The notes under the pieces were generated by a model. That model saw nothing but the letters and a program-made list of their open reading frames with translations. It did not search any database and was not told the origin of the DNA. Of a stretch of DNA of 64,000 nucleotides, positions 1 to 11,464 are shown piece by piece. This DNA comes from Hydra vulgaris (lineage: Eukaryota; Cnidaria; Hydrozoa; Anthoathecata; Hydridae). The first letter of the stretch is position 1, and each line of letters begins with the position of its first letter. The stretch covers positions 39,005,001-39,069,000 of the forward strand of contig NC_088926.1 of assembly GCF_038396675.1 (NCBI RefSeq), given 5' to 3'. A program made the translations under genes and the position numbers.

Positions 1-87
1 ATACATGCTTCATAAGCTTTATAAATGCTTCATAAGCGTTATACATGCTTCATAAGCGTTATAGATATATGGATATGCGTTATAAGC
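1..87. repeat. 20-bp tandem repeat at window edge
   Basis: Three head-to-tail copies of a 20-bp unit resembling ATACATGCTTCATAAGCGTT fill 1-60, and a degenerate fourth runs to about 87. The array touches the window edge, so its true length is unknown. No coding role is visible. Confidence 0.85.
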
Positions 88-2660
88 ATATAATATTTTT
101 GTTGCTAACTTAAAACAAATGTAAGACGTTACTAGTCTCGCAAATATTTTTCAACTCTGAGGTGAAATTTTTAACGTAAAAAGTGGTTTCTGTGTTTAAT
201 CCGTCTTCATGGTATATTTTTGTGTTTTTTATGTTTTATAATTTCTTTTATATAAAATGTGATTTGTTCATATGGTTTTATATTTCATAGTTGTTCATAT
301 AATTTGAGTTTTTCATAATTTACATACAACCTATAATGTTTATGTTAATGAGTTAATTATATTGTTTATGTTATTTGTAACATACAATTGATCTTTCAAA
401 TTATTTCATATCGTTTTAAATGGTTATAAAAAAGTTTCTTTATATATTTTGTTAAAACTTTTTTTGAGAATGGTCACATAAAATAGAAAGTTCACAAATC
501 TCTTTTCAATCGAATCAATCGATTAAAAGTTTTGTTTGCGATGATAATATTTTGCGTTTGCGTCAAGTATTCTAATTTGCAGAATGTCTTTTAATTTGCA
601 GAATGTTGAAATTTTCTCTATTTTTTTTTAAAATCTGTTTTTACAAAAAGAAAACTTATTCAGATGTTATACTCAACATTGAAACTATTTTAGAACACTT
701 TCGTTCAAAGTATTTTTGTATTTTGAAGTTTTATTTTTTAAACATTTTATTTATTTTTTTTAATGCTTTTGATATTTGATAGTATATATTTTATTTTTTT
801 ATTTTATACTAACGGTTCAATACTAATTATAAAATCCTGGATGTGATTTCTTAAAAATATCGTTTTCAACAAAACGTTGTGGTTTCTTATTTTCTTCGCA
901 CATATTTATTTTATTTATGTGGTTTCTTATTTTCTTCGCACATATACGTTACTACTTGATAGAGTTAAGGACATCTTTGTAAAATATGCGATTTTCAAAG
1001 GTTTTAAAAAGACGAAAAGTTAAACTTTTATTTTGCGAGGTTCAATATAAAATACTTTACATTTTTCCACTAATCCGAATAAATTAACTCCTCTTAAATT
1101 ATAATGCGCTAATAAAAAATTAAGTAAATTTGATAATTTCGAATAATTTAAGTTGCGAGAGATGTTAAAAACGCTCGCATTTGTCTATTTCGCTCAACGA
1201 AGGAAAAGTTTCAATTTGCCATACTTTACAATATTCGTGTTTATAAACTATTTTAAACATTAGAAAAGAGTGACATGTCAAAAAGTTATTAATAAAAATA
1301 TTTTGACTTTTATGATTGTTTTCAGCTGTTATATATTGACAATTCGATGGACAATACTTAAAAATAAAAGCAAAGCCAAATTTAAGTACAAAAAAATATT
1401 TTATTTGTGAAAATCCCAAAACAAAGTTAATATTATCTGTGGAAAAAAATTGAAAAACAACTTCAAAAAACATTTATTTTCTAAAACCCTATTGTTTTTT
1501 TAAGTTGTGATTTTTATACCCACTAATGTGGCTCCATTATCAATCAATGAAATTAAAAACAAAGAAATGTTAAAATGTATTTAAGTGTTGATCAAATTGT
1601 GACTGATGACCTAAATGAAAAAATTAACTTTCCTTTTCAGATTTTGAACAGATTAACTCCTTCAGGTCTCCTCATTGTTAAAAATTAAAAATTGGTCTTG
1701 TAACTATGTTACTCAGAAATTTAGATCACAAACCTGGGTTATGAAATAGCGCTATAATGAAAGATTGTGTAGGTGTTACTGGGGGTAAACGAGTATTTGT
1801 TGCTCGAATTCAGGTAGTTCTATAAGACTCTGATTTAATTTTTGTTCTTAAACGCTGTCAGTTTTATTGGAATATTCACTGAAAATAAATATCAAAGTCA
1901 AACATATGATAAAGTTAGCGTATAGCTAAAATAACCGTGTTTCTCAACACAGTTTTTTCAGATATGCTTTATGTTGGTTAACTTTATGTTGCATGTTCAA
2001 GAACATTCAAAAAGCATATAATAGTTGGTTTTTCAAAATTGATCGTTTTATGTTACATTATTTAATAACTTTTATGAAGATATATAGTTTGTTTATTTTA
2101 CTTATTTATTTTATTATTTATTATTTGATATTTCTATACTTTATAAATAATGGTTTTAATGGTTTAACTTAAGTTTAAAAGCTGTAGTATTAATCTATTT
2201 TACCATTTACTAAGACCTATTGAAATAGACTTTAAATAACAAGTATATTAATGGTTGGTTTGGAACAGACCTATCATGATTCGTATTTTAGGTCACTGAT
2301 TTTTTAAATTGGATTTTTTAGATTTTTTTCTTGTTTTTTTGTTTACATTAGTTTATCGTTGTACAGCTATATAGTGATAATATAAAAAAAGTACTAATTA
2401 CAAGTACCTTTCACAAATTTACAATGATAAACTATATAAACAAGGTAACTGTAAGAAGATTACGAAGATCTTGTCATCAGAATCTTAAATAAGCCGTTTT
2501 TTTAATGCATAAATAAACTTCTTACAATAACAAAATAAAATAAATTAATAATTTTCTAACAATGATGAAAGAAAATAAACTTTTTAAAGTATATAGACTA
2601 ATACAATAAAATACATAAACAATGTAAAATGACTTGATATAAAAAAAAATAATTTGCCTT
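88..2660. other. Gene-free A+T-rich stretch
   Basis: No recognisable gene. It holds a 27-bp direct duplication (879-905 and 919-945, 40-bp spacing) of a TGTGGTTTCTTATTTTCTTC-type sequence. A 102-codon minus-strand open frame at 1165-1473 has A+T-driven composition and no motif I recognise. Bases from about 2380 to 2660 may be the 3' untranslated tail of the LINE that follows, but this is a guess from position only. Confidence 0.5.
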
Positions 2661-2669
2661 GTAATAATA

Positions 2670-3770
2670 GAAAGTTAACAATTGCAGAATGTTTCTATTA
2701 GTAGTACATAAGTACGTTTGTCCATGGAAACAATAAAACTTTTAAGTTTAGCTTTAAAAACAGGGTAAGAAGAAGGCGAATCAAAATTTTGTAAAATAAC
2801 CTTATTCCAAAGACATGGTGCACGATAATCAATACAAAATTGATTAAATTTGGTTCGACAAAATATTTGGTTTCGCAAGTCGTTATTTTTTAGGGTATAT
2901 TTATTGACAGGTTTTGACAAGTAAAGATATTTTTAAAAACGTTGGGAACTAAGTTATATTTCCACATATCTACAAAACATTAGATATTGAATGCATTTAA
3001 TTCATATATAAAAGTAAATATATTTCGTTGAATAAAGGCTTCGAATTAGTAAGACGATCCAAAAAATTAATAATACGAATTGCGTGCTTCTGACGGTTAC
3101 AAAGACGTTTCAATCTATTTTTATCAGTACTTCCCAAGGCAATATTTTCATAAATTATATAGTTATGGATAAACGAGTAATAAAGTTGGGACAAACTCTT
3201 TTTATTTAAATAATCTCTGGTTTTATACAAAATTCCAATATTTTCAGAGATTTTGGTACAAATGTGATAAATGTGATATTTCCATGTAATGTGTTCCTCC
3301 AGGAAAACTCCAAAAAAAGTTTTACAGTCTATTTTAATTTCAATTTGGTCGATAAAAATTGGAGGCAGTTTTATAGGTAGATAACGCCTTTTTTTAAGTG
3401 AATGGAAAATAATATATTTTGTTTTATTAATATTTATTGTTAATTTTCTCTATTTAAACCAGGTAGAAATGTTTTTAAGCTCGTCATTTATTGTAGAAAA
3501 AAGTTTACAAATATCATTATTAGAAAAAAAGAAGTGGTGGAAACACCACAGGTTATATGTAATAAATCCTTTTGATAAACATCAGTAATGGAAACATAAG
3601 GTTTTCGGTTTGATAAATAACTTTCGAACCACTTTATTATTCTGTTATTTATTCCATAGTACTTAAGTTCATGAAGAAAGATGGTATGATCGACTGTATC
3701 AAATGTCTTTGAAAGGTCAATAAAAATACCAAGTGTGTATTGAGAATTTTTAAAGAAATTTCTCACGTAC
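2670..3770 (-). pseudogene. LINE (CR1/Jockey-like) reverse transcriptase relic
   Basis: Minus-strand remains of a non-LTR retrotransposon ORF2, 3' half only. Reading from 3766, the frame starts with TLGIFIDLSKTFDTVDH (RT palm) and continues YYGINNRIIKWFESYLSNRK to CGV, the start of the CGVPQGS block. The expected PQGS...FADD section is then missing. The protein resumes after the active site (FFSNNDI-like, then NKTKYIIFHS, FLEEHITWKYHIYHI), followed by the C-terminal region (LSQLYYSFIHNY at 2997-3230; RAPCLWNKVI at 2675-2920). The FADD catalytic pair is gone, so the copy is dead. There are at least two frame changes. Family assignment rests on recalled motif order. Confidence 0.85.
3536..3553. 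other. Fold-back at LINE deletion joint
   Basis: GTGGTG-GAAA-CACCAC-type inverted repeat exactly where the LINE reading frame jumps from the CGV block to sequence beyond the lost active site. The CACCAC arm belongs to the LINE; the GTGGTG arm is extra. Confidence 0.5.
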
Positions 3771-4678
3771 GCTTTGAATGATTGCAGGATCAGTAGAGAT
3801 TAATAATCGAATGACGTATTTTTAAGATAAAGGTGCAAAAAAAATTTACTATTGTTGTATTTTGTTAATTTGTAAGTATATGTGTAAAAATATTTGTTTT
3901 TTCAAAAAATATATTTACTTATATAAGTAAATGTTTGTGTTTTGCGTTTTATTATTTTAGTAAAAGCTTTTGAATTAAATCTTGATTACTTTTAGCTAAA
4001 ATAAATCTTCTCACCTGTAGATTAAACGTTTTGGGAGGGGGTGGGGGGAAGTGAATTTTATAAAAAAACTTTAACTTCAAGTAACGAGAGAAATGTCACG
4101 CCAAGTTTTTAAACCATTTATTTTTTACCGTTTATAACAAATTATTTAAATAAACTGAAAATATAACGAAAAAGCATAAAAATGTTTTTTTTTTTTTTTA
4201 ATGTTTATATTTCGCCGTTTGACAATAATTACAATAACTAAGTAAATAAATAAAAATTTACATGACAGGAGCAAAAAGAAGACTATAGTTGAGTTATATA
4301 GTTACAGATATAAGTCATAAGACAACTATAGTTGTCTTATAGCCCCGTAATATATACCATACATAGGATAGCTTTTAAAAACTGTGTAAGATAAATCTTT
4401 TAAATATTAGTTGAATTTTAAAAATTATATTTTAAATAAATTTTAAAGAAAGAAAAAATAAATAAATACAAAAATTGAAAATAAAAAAAAATGAAAATAT
4501 TATTTTTTATATTTTATTCTTCATTTTCTTTTTTTTTTTTTTTAAATTTCTTTTGTTAGATTGAGAATAATTAAGAAAGAAAAAAAAATGTAAACACACT
4601 CACATTATAATTATATGTATACACACTCACATACATGGCAAACAATTAGATTTTTCACATAAGATTTCAAGAATATAT
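3771..4678. other. Gene-free stretch with a 24-bp perfect palindrome
   Basis: A+T-rich, no gene seen. 4317-4340 is a perfect 24-bp palindrome (arms ATAAGACAACTA and TAGTTGTCTTAT, no loop). There is also a G-run near 4030-4050 and several poly-T and poly-A tracts. Confidence 0.6.
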
Positions 4679-6414
4679 GAGGAGCCCATCTGCAAAACGC
4701 GCTAAGTCACAAAAACAAAAAAAAATTGAGTTAATTACATTTCTACATACTAGATACTGAAATCTATAACCTATTTAAATATTAGATCTAATGAAAGACT
4801 CGAAGTATTAAAAATATTTAAGGAAAATATCACAACATTTTCAAAACACGCTAAGTGAAACAGGGTAACAGCTTCATAAGATACTTAGCCCGCAGCGAAT
4901 CAAATAACGTTATGAATTTTTAGCACCAATTAAAAGGAGTTTTTATATTAAAATTAGCGCACTTTTTTTGTGGCGCTTCAAGTTTTATTTAATATTCACG
5001 TAGAAAAAAATGACTGAAATTACACAAGGTTTTATAGCTGTTGGAAAAAAAGCAAGCCTACCTGTTAAGGGTAACGCAAGGAAAAGAAAACAATTTGAAA
5101 GGCAAATAGTGTATTTTTATATTATGAATATTAAAAGTTTTATACAAACAGAATCAGCAAACTTATTACAGTAGACAACTATACATATACAACTTTTGTG
5201 TTGTAGAAAACAAAAATAACGGATCATTAAATCAAGATAATGTCACTATTATACTTGGAATGAGAATGATTTCAAAAAGAATAGCTCTTCCTGTTCCAGT
5301 GCAATATTTGACAAGCTCTGCAAATCAAACATAGATGACTGATGCATGTAGTGGTCGAAATAAAAATATTGCTTTAATTTATATGGCAGGCTTCTGGCTG
5401 TTAAGACATGCACCGATATTAGTAAAAACAATTGAACTTTTTTTCAATTCGAGGACATACATTTTTGCCTTGTTATCGTGTATTTGGAACTTTAGAAAAA
5501 AAGCTTAAAAAGATTGAACGAATAGATTCCCCAGAAGAGTACTATAATGTTTACAGTGCGCAGGGAAAGGTGAAAAGTGCAGAAAGACACTGGAGTGTGT
5601 TAGATTTTAAATCAGTATCTCTAAGAGTTTTTAAAAAACTATTGCTAATCAAAGTTTAGGGAAATGAACGCTTTTTTATCACAAGAGGATCACTTAAAAA
5701 TATTAAAATCCAAAAGAGAACCAAATTTTAAATTATTTCTGAACAGTCCTCAGAGTATAACAAAGAGAGGGCGTGACTGTTTTTCTTGTCTATTTCAGAT
5801 TCAGAAAGAAGTCCCAGTTGCAGATGCTAAAAAGAAAGATATCAAAAGTTTAATTCTTGTGCATACAGGAGTGAACTGGGGGCAGAATAATTGTTTTAAT
5901 TTTTTTTAAAAGTATTGCTATTGATTCTTTAATAGAAGAACGCCTTGAAGATGAGGAAGATACTCTATGCGGTTGTCTTGATGAAGATGCTGTAAGCAGA
6001 CATATTTAACTTTTTCTTGTATTTCAAATTTTGTTCTGTTGTTGATCAGTTTCTTGATAAAAACACTTACAATATTTTGTTATATACCTTCTTTTCAGTT
6101 ACCTTATTTATTGTATAATAATAAAAAGCCTATAATTCGCGCAAATTAAATAATTCAAAAATATTTCAATGCTTTTTAATAAACTAACAAGCTATGTGAA
6201 TTTAACCAAACATTTTCAAAAAAGTCCAATTGACATTATCAAGATAAGCTAAGTTCATATTTTAAAAAGGTTTATTTCGAGATCCTGTAGAGATGCATTT
6301 TTTTTTATGCACGTGATTTTATAGTGTCTATTTAATGATACAAAATTAACACAATTTTTTTTGGAGAGCTAATTACGTGTGGGTTACTTAAAACGTTTTG
6401 CAGATGGGCTCCTC
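4679..6414 (+). mobile_element. DNA transposon with 21-bp TIRs and ATAT target duplication
   Basis: The left end at 4679 reads GAGGAGCCCATCTGCAAAAC(G). The exact reverse complement ends at 6414, giving 21 identical bases and then a weaker match for about 10 more. ATAT flanks both sides (4675-4678 and 6415-6418), a plausible 4-bp target duplication. A subterminal motif, AAAACACGCTAAGTGAAAC at about 4845, echoes the end sequence AAAACGCGCTAAGTCAC, suggesting repeated transposase-binding sites. The 1736-bp element holds a decayed plus-strand transposase. A 4-bp duplication would fit the Sola superfamily, but that assignment is tentative. The A+T-rich flanks make a 4-bp duplication weak evidence by itself; the long perfect TIR is the strong part. 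Confidence 0.85.
5010..6009 (+). pseudogene. Decayed transposase-like protein (FSIRGHTFLPCYRVFG family)
   Basis: The probable start ATG is at 5010, giving MTEITQGFIAVGKKASLPVK and a basic stretch (NARKRKQFERQ). Frames then break around 5110-5230. A recognisable C-terminal half resumes near 5230: a degenerate NIALIYMAGFWLL section, then FSIRGHTFLPCYRVFG followed by LEKKLKKIERIDSPEEYYNV (5432-5659). After a short break comes MNAFLSQEDHLKIL... (5664-5909) and an acidic tail (LEDEEDTLCGCLDEDAV) to about 6009. The RGHTFLPCxRxFG motif resembles a widespread animal family of unnamed transposon-derived proteins (I recall DUF7869-like labels; unverified). It lies wholly between the TIRs, which supports transposase ancestry. 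It is broken by frameshifts and a probable internal deletion. Confidence 0.65.
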
Positions 6415-6659
6415 ATATAGCATAAACTTTTTTTAGATCCTTGATAATAAACAAATAATAAAATTAAATCGTGTAAAAATTTACAATAAAATTTTCATGT
6501 AAAAAAAAAATAAATTTTTTTTTTAAGTATATAAAATTTATAAATATATAAAATATATAAAATTATATATAAAAATTATAATATAAAAATTTATAAAATA
6601 TATAAAATTAATAAATGTATTTATAATTATATAAATCAAATCATAAGAATACTCTTATT
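6415..6659. other. A+T-rich spacer
   Basis: Starts with the right ATAT flank of the transposon. The rest is nearly pure A/T with TATAAAAT-like iterations. No gene seen. Confidence 0.6.
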
Positions 6660-6692
6660 TAACGCCTTAGAAGAAATTTAATTCATTGTCGC

Positions 6693-8421
6693 TTAGTAAA
6701 AGAGTTTGCCTAAGTTTTGTTTAAATTGGTTAAGCGAAGAGAGTGTTTTAAGATCATCATTTAAAAGTGTATTCCATAATTTAGGTCCTCGATTTGTAAT
6801 CGAGTATTTAGTCGCTGAGTAATAGGTTTTAGATTGACTAAAGTTATTTTTTGAATCTTGTGCTGTATATATGATTGAGAATCTTGTGCTGTATATATGA
6901 TTGAGAATCTTGTGCTGTATATATGATGAGAATCTTGTGCTGTATATATGATTTATTTTTTTAAATATTGAGTAAAATAAAGACGGTGCCGTTTTTTTAT
7001 CAAGTTTAAACATAAATATAAGAATTTGATAAAAATTTATTTTGAAAACATTTAATATATTGAGTTTACTAAAAAGTATTTTTGTATGGAAGAGTTGACC
7101 TTCATTTGTAATAATCCTAAAGCATGTTTTTGTTTGCAGAGAAGTTTATTTATTTTTGTAACGTTGGTGCTGCACCAAGCAATATTTGAATAGTTTAGGT
7201 AACAATGTATAAATGAAAAGTATATGTATTTCAAACAAGATTGGTTTTAAAACTGTTTAGCTTTATACAATATAACAATTTTTTTTGGAAATTTTATTCT
7301 CAATTACATTTATATATTCTCTCCAATTAATATTTTGATCTAGAATTACGCCCAAGAACTTTAATGATTTTTCCCTTTTTATTAAATTATTATCAACCAA
7401 AAATTAGGTAGTTTCAATGGAATACTTTTTTTTAAGAAGCATGATGGAATAATGTGTATTTAGTTTTATTAATGTTTAGGGATAGTTTATTGGATTTAAA
7501 CCATTGGCTTAGTTTATCAAGCTCTTTGTTTACTGTTAAAAATAACATATTAACATCTTCATTGAAATAAAACAAGTTAGTATCATCGGCAAATAAAATT
7601 GAGTTTAAGATATTAGAAAAAGTATTTAAATTATTAATATAAACTAGAAATAGGAGGGGTCCTAGTATTGAACCCTGGGGAACACCGCATATGATAGTCA
7701 TATTATCCGTTTTTCCACCTTCGTATGAAATATATTGCTCTCTGTTAAACAAGTAACTTTTAAACCAAGCCAAGTTTGAATTTCTTATACCGTAGATTTC
7801 GAGTTAGGATAAAAGAATTATATGATCAATTGCATCAAAGGCTTTGCTTAGATCTATAAAAACACCTAAAGTATAATTTTTTTCATTAAACCCTTTAGAT
7901 ATATCATGTACAAGATGTAAGATTGCGTGATAAGTAGAATGACCAGATTTAAAACCAAATTGTTTATTGTACAAAATATTATTTTTGCTTAAGAAAGAAT
8001 AGAGTCTGTTATACATAATTCGTTCTAGAGTTTTTGAGAAACATGTAAGAATAGAGATCAGCCTATAATTAGTAACGACATAAGGATTACCTGATTTTAA
8101 AACTGGGACAACTCTAGCGATTTATAACTTTTCCGGAAAAACTCCCTCTTTTAAAGATAAATTAAGTATATACAAGAGTGGGATTGTAATGAGTTTTATT
8201 AAATTGATAATGATGCTACTACTTATATTGTAAACTTCTAAACTTTTTTTGGGCTTGATAAAAGAAACCGTGACTAATAATTCTTCTTCAGTAAGTTTAT
8301 CATTAGACATTATATTATTGTTATTAGAAACCAGGTATGTATCAAAGCTCGTTTGTGAGGATTCAATTTTTGATGCTAATGAAGGACCAACATTTAAAAA
8401 AAATTCATTGAATGTTTCAGC
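6693..8421 (-). pseudogene. LINE ORF2 C-terminal half: RT with intact FADD motif
   Basis: Reverse transcriptase and C-terminal region of the split LINE. In order on the minus strand: TFNEFFLNVGPSLASKIESS (pre-RT, from 8421), KLTEEELLVTVSFIKPKKS, LLYILNLSLKEGVFPEKL (to 8122), RLYSFLSKNNILYNKQFGF and LGVFIDLSKAFDAIDH (7804-8016), ICGVPQGSILGPLLFLVYIN and FADDTNLF (7432-7773), then a connection-like part (SFIHCYLNYSNIAWCST, 7052-7234) and the C-terminal block ending in RGPKLWNTLLNDDLK (6693-7013). The catalytic FADD pair is intact, but four or more frame breaks separate the pieces. RT copies element RNA at the target site. Confidence 0.9.
6853..6954. repeat. 26-bp minisatellite inside LINE coding sequence
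   Basis: Four tandem copies of a unit starting GAATCTTGTGCTGTATATAT (26, 26 and 25 bp apart) lie within the C-terminal coding part of the LINE RT. In the minus-strand frame they encode reiterated HIYSTRF-like peptides. The single unit matches the position of the family's usual IYxYxTRF segment, so the array grew from coding sequence. Confidence 0.9.
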
Positions 8422-8454
8422 TAGGGTTGAGCTTTTACCGACTTTTAAATTTAC

Positions 8455-10077
8455 CGGTAAAACGGTAAAACGTTCAAGGTTTGCAGTTCTCTTTTCGGTC
8501 GCTTCATAGACCAACATTTCTTTTGAAATGGCCTTGAATTTGTCGTTTGAATTGTGTGTTTCTGAGCCATGCACTTCTTGAATAAACTCCAGGTCATCTG
8601 GATTTGTTGGAAAAAGCCTAAACAGCAAGTTTTTGGCGGTCTTTTGAAGTACAGACTTCGGAGGCATATTGAAAACTTTATGCTCTTCAATGTCGGACAA
8701 GCATCCTGGATTGGAAAGATATCTGTACAAGCTTACAAGATTGCTCTGCCTTCTCTCTTCAAAACGTCTCAAAATTGCACTCTTCATTGCAATGCAAAGA
8801 GGTCAATCTTGTTGTTTCAGCCTGTTCACAAGAAACTTGAAAATTCCTTCAGCAGTAAGAAAAGTTGCATTTTGTCGGCAAAGTGCTTCTGCTGCTAATT
8901 TGACTGGTTCAAGAGCAGCAACAATGTCAGATAAAGTGTCTTCTTCATCATCACTGCAAATCAAATGTGGAGAAATGTCCTTCAATACTTTTCTGATTGA
9001 ATGTTTGACTTTGAGGAACTGTTGAATCATTGACAGCAGACTGTTCCATCTTGTTCTGCAGTCAAGGATAAGTGAAACCTCTTTTCCGTGCTCTTTCTTA
9101 ATTTCTTCTTGAAGGACGTCATTTTTGACGGGCAATTTTCGAAATAACTTGACAATTTTTCTGACTTTTGTGACGACAGATTGCAAGTGAACTTTCACTT
9201 TCGGAATGGGAATGTTTGCATCCGTGGCGGCACCAAGAAAACTGACTTCGGTGTCAGATTCAGATTCGTCACTGCTGACTTCGTCGTCGTCGCTTGTTTC
9301 TTCAAATGAGTTTTGTTGGATTTGTTGAGAAGGCTTCTCGTACAGCACTTCTTGAACGGCCAAGTGCATTCCGTGGGTATAACAAGTTTGATGCTCGGTT
9401 GGAACCAGTTTTCCGAACTTAACCATCATGGAAGCTCCGTCAGTAACTGAGCAGACAATGCTGCCGCCTAGTTTCAACCCAAATTCTGCCACTTTTTCAG
9501 TGACAACAGCAGCAGCTTTTTCAGCCAGCAGAGATCCGGAAATTCGAGTCAAGCCCAGATCCCAGTGATTGTTTTTTTGATGAATACTAATATTCATGTA
9601 CCTTCGATTTTTCAAAGAAGTGTACTCATCCAGTGTAATTGAAAAGCGTTTTCCCATTGTCACTAAAGAATTGAAAGTGTTTTTAAGGTCATTGCTTACG
9701 CCGGTTGCAAACTTTTTAACTGACTGGATTGCTTGTTTGGGATTTTTTGGGAAATCATAACCTTTTTCAGACATTGCAGATCGAATGAAAGAGCTGTTAA
9801 TAATGGCATCGAAACTAAATCCATCCAGTGCTGTAAGTCTTGAAATCACTTCTTCAATTGATTGCTTTTGAAAAAAAGTTAAAATCTTAGGCCTTTTTGA
9901 TTGTGATGCAGCTTTTGATGTCACTTTTTCCTGTGTTTCCTTTTTGATTCCATGTTTATTGTCTAAGTGATACCACATTCCAGTTGTGGAACTTGTGTAT
10001 TGACTTGTATTTCCACAAATTTTGCAAGTAACTGTTTTCCCTTTGTTTAAGGTGTAGTGTTTCCAAGCGTCCGACAT
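8455..10077 (-). pseudogene. hAT transposase with BED-type zinc finger, one in-frame stop
   Basis: The likely start is MSDAWKHYTLNKGK at 10077; an upstream in-frame ATG at 10116 lies before the domain. The N-terminal BED zinc finger reads CKICGNTSQ...WYHLDNKHG. The RNase H-like core follows: FSITLDEYTSLKNRRYMN (first Asp), VTDGASMMVKFG (second Asp) and CYTHGMHLAVQ, the conserved Cys/His patch. An acidic serine-rich insert (EETSDDDEVSSDESES) and a linker (LDCRTRWNSLLSMIQQF) follow. A single TGA at 8803-8805 (after NRLKQQD) interrupts an otherwise continuous frame that resumes with MKSAILRRFEERRQ and runs into the TIR. The usual C-terminal dimerisation block is absent, so the 3' end is truncated. 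Confidence 0.9.
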
Positions 10078-10116
10078 TTTGCCAAAACGCAAATCAAATT
10101 TATTGATAAAGACCAC

Positions 10117-10548
10117 AATAAATATGAATGATGAAGACTTTGCAATGACATCGCAAATGGTGGTCGCTTTTTTGTAACGGTGAAAAAGAAAGAAAAAAGA
10201 ATCATCTAGAAAAAAACAAAAACTATTAAAAGTAAAAAAGAAAAATATATATATATTAAAGAATAAATGAAAGCGTTAACAAAATTAGGCCAAAAGAAAA
10301 AAAAAGAAAAAAAATGTCAATCAAATACAACAAAAAGATATATTTAAATTAAAATGTATGAAAAAAAAAAAGAAGTTAAACGCTAAACAAAGTTAAGAAA
10401 AATATGGAACGTTTTTATAAATTCGAAAAGTCGAAGATGTAACAAAAATATATACTTTTTAAAATTTATTTCTATGTTTAAATGTTGTGTAATTTTATTT
10501 TTTCTGTGATTTTGTCCCTATTTTTATGTTTTTTAATATTATGATATA

Positions 10549-10596
<48 letters not shown>

Positions 10597-11436
10597 TATT
10601 GTGTTTTAATGTTCCTGATTTTCTCGTTTGTTGACTTTTCCTATACATTTTTACCCACCTAATCTATTTTTATCTGTTAGTTGGAGATTTTAATTATTTT
10701 ATATTAGAGTGTGACGTGTTTATTTTAAGTTTGTTGGATTATTATTGTAACGGTTGTATTCCAGTAGTATTGATTATAGTTGTTAGTATTATTATTTTTA
10801 TTTTTTATATTCGGTCTAGTTTTTCTTTTTTTTTTTTTGTTTTTTTTTGTTGTTGTTGTTTATTATAATTTTTTGTATCTAAAAAATCTCCTCGGATGTA
10901 CTTTTTCTTTATTTTACTTTTTATATATGTTAAGTATTTAAAACTATTTAATTCTTTCTGTTTATTTTAGTTAATTGGTTTTATTTAGTGTAAATTTATA
11001 AATATTATACTCAATATATTATTTTTTATGATTATAGTGTTATCATTATTATTAATTCATCGTTCATCATTTTTATTATTATTTGTGTTAAAAAATATTT
11101 TTTTATAGCAACTTATAGGTATTTACTTAATATTAGTTTTATAACTATTTGTAAATGGCCGTGGATGTAATATCGTTTTCCAAAATACATTGATTGATAA
11201 ATAAGTCACAAGAAAGTAAAAACGTTGTTCTTAAAGTGTTTAGACAAAACTAAATCAACAAAATCACTTCTCAAGCATAACAAACAACAGCTTTGTTGGC
11301 AGGAAAATGAAAATTAAATTTTTAATTTATTGGTTGAGCCATTTCAAGCATTCTAAAACATTTTCAAGCATCCTTCAACGTTATTAAAAAAACAATATTT
11401 GCCGAAATTTACCGACATCATTTTACCGGTAAATTT
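10117..11436. other. Non-coding part of the hAT element
   Basis: No gene seen. It begins with a block (about 10130-10185, TTTGCAATGACATCGCAAAT then GGTGGTCGC) that recurs near 36622-36670. A (TG)n run occupies about 10553-10593. The rest is A+T-rich with poly-T and GTTGTTGTT-type runs. The shared block suggests an older repeat captured within the element. Confidence 0.6.
10553..10593. repeat. (TG)n microsatellite
   Basis: About 20 uninterrupted TG dinucleotides within the non-coding part of the hAT element. Confidence 0.97.
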
Positions 11437-11464
11437 TCGGTAAAAGCTCAACCCTAGTTTTAGC

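Larger units (their letters stand above)
8422..11456 (-). mobile_element. hAT transposon with 20-bp TIRs, inserted in a LINE
   Basis: Ends match as TAGGGTTGAGCTTTTACCGA (8422-8441) and its perfect reverse complement (11437-11456). A further AAATTTACCGGTAAAA block is conserved just inside both ends. Flanking 8-mers GTTTCAGC (8414-8421) and GTTTTAGC (11457-11464) differ at one base, as expected for a hAT 8-bp target duplication. The interrupted sequence is a LINE frame that reads through once the element is removed. Inside are a minus-strand transposase and about 1.3 kb of non-coding DNA with a (TG)n tract. Confidence 0.95.

Noticed and set aside
1165..1473. 102-codon minus-strand frame
   Set aside because: Composition follows the A+T-rich background and no motif is recognisable; not called as a gene.
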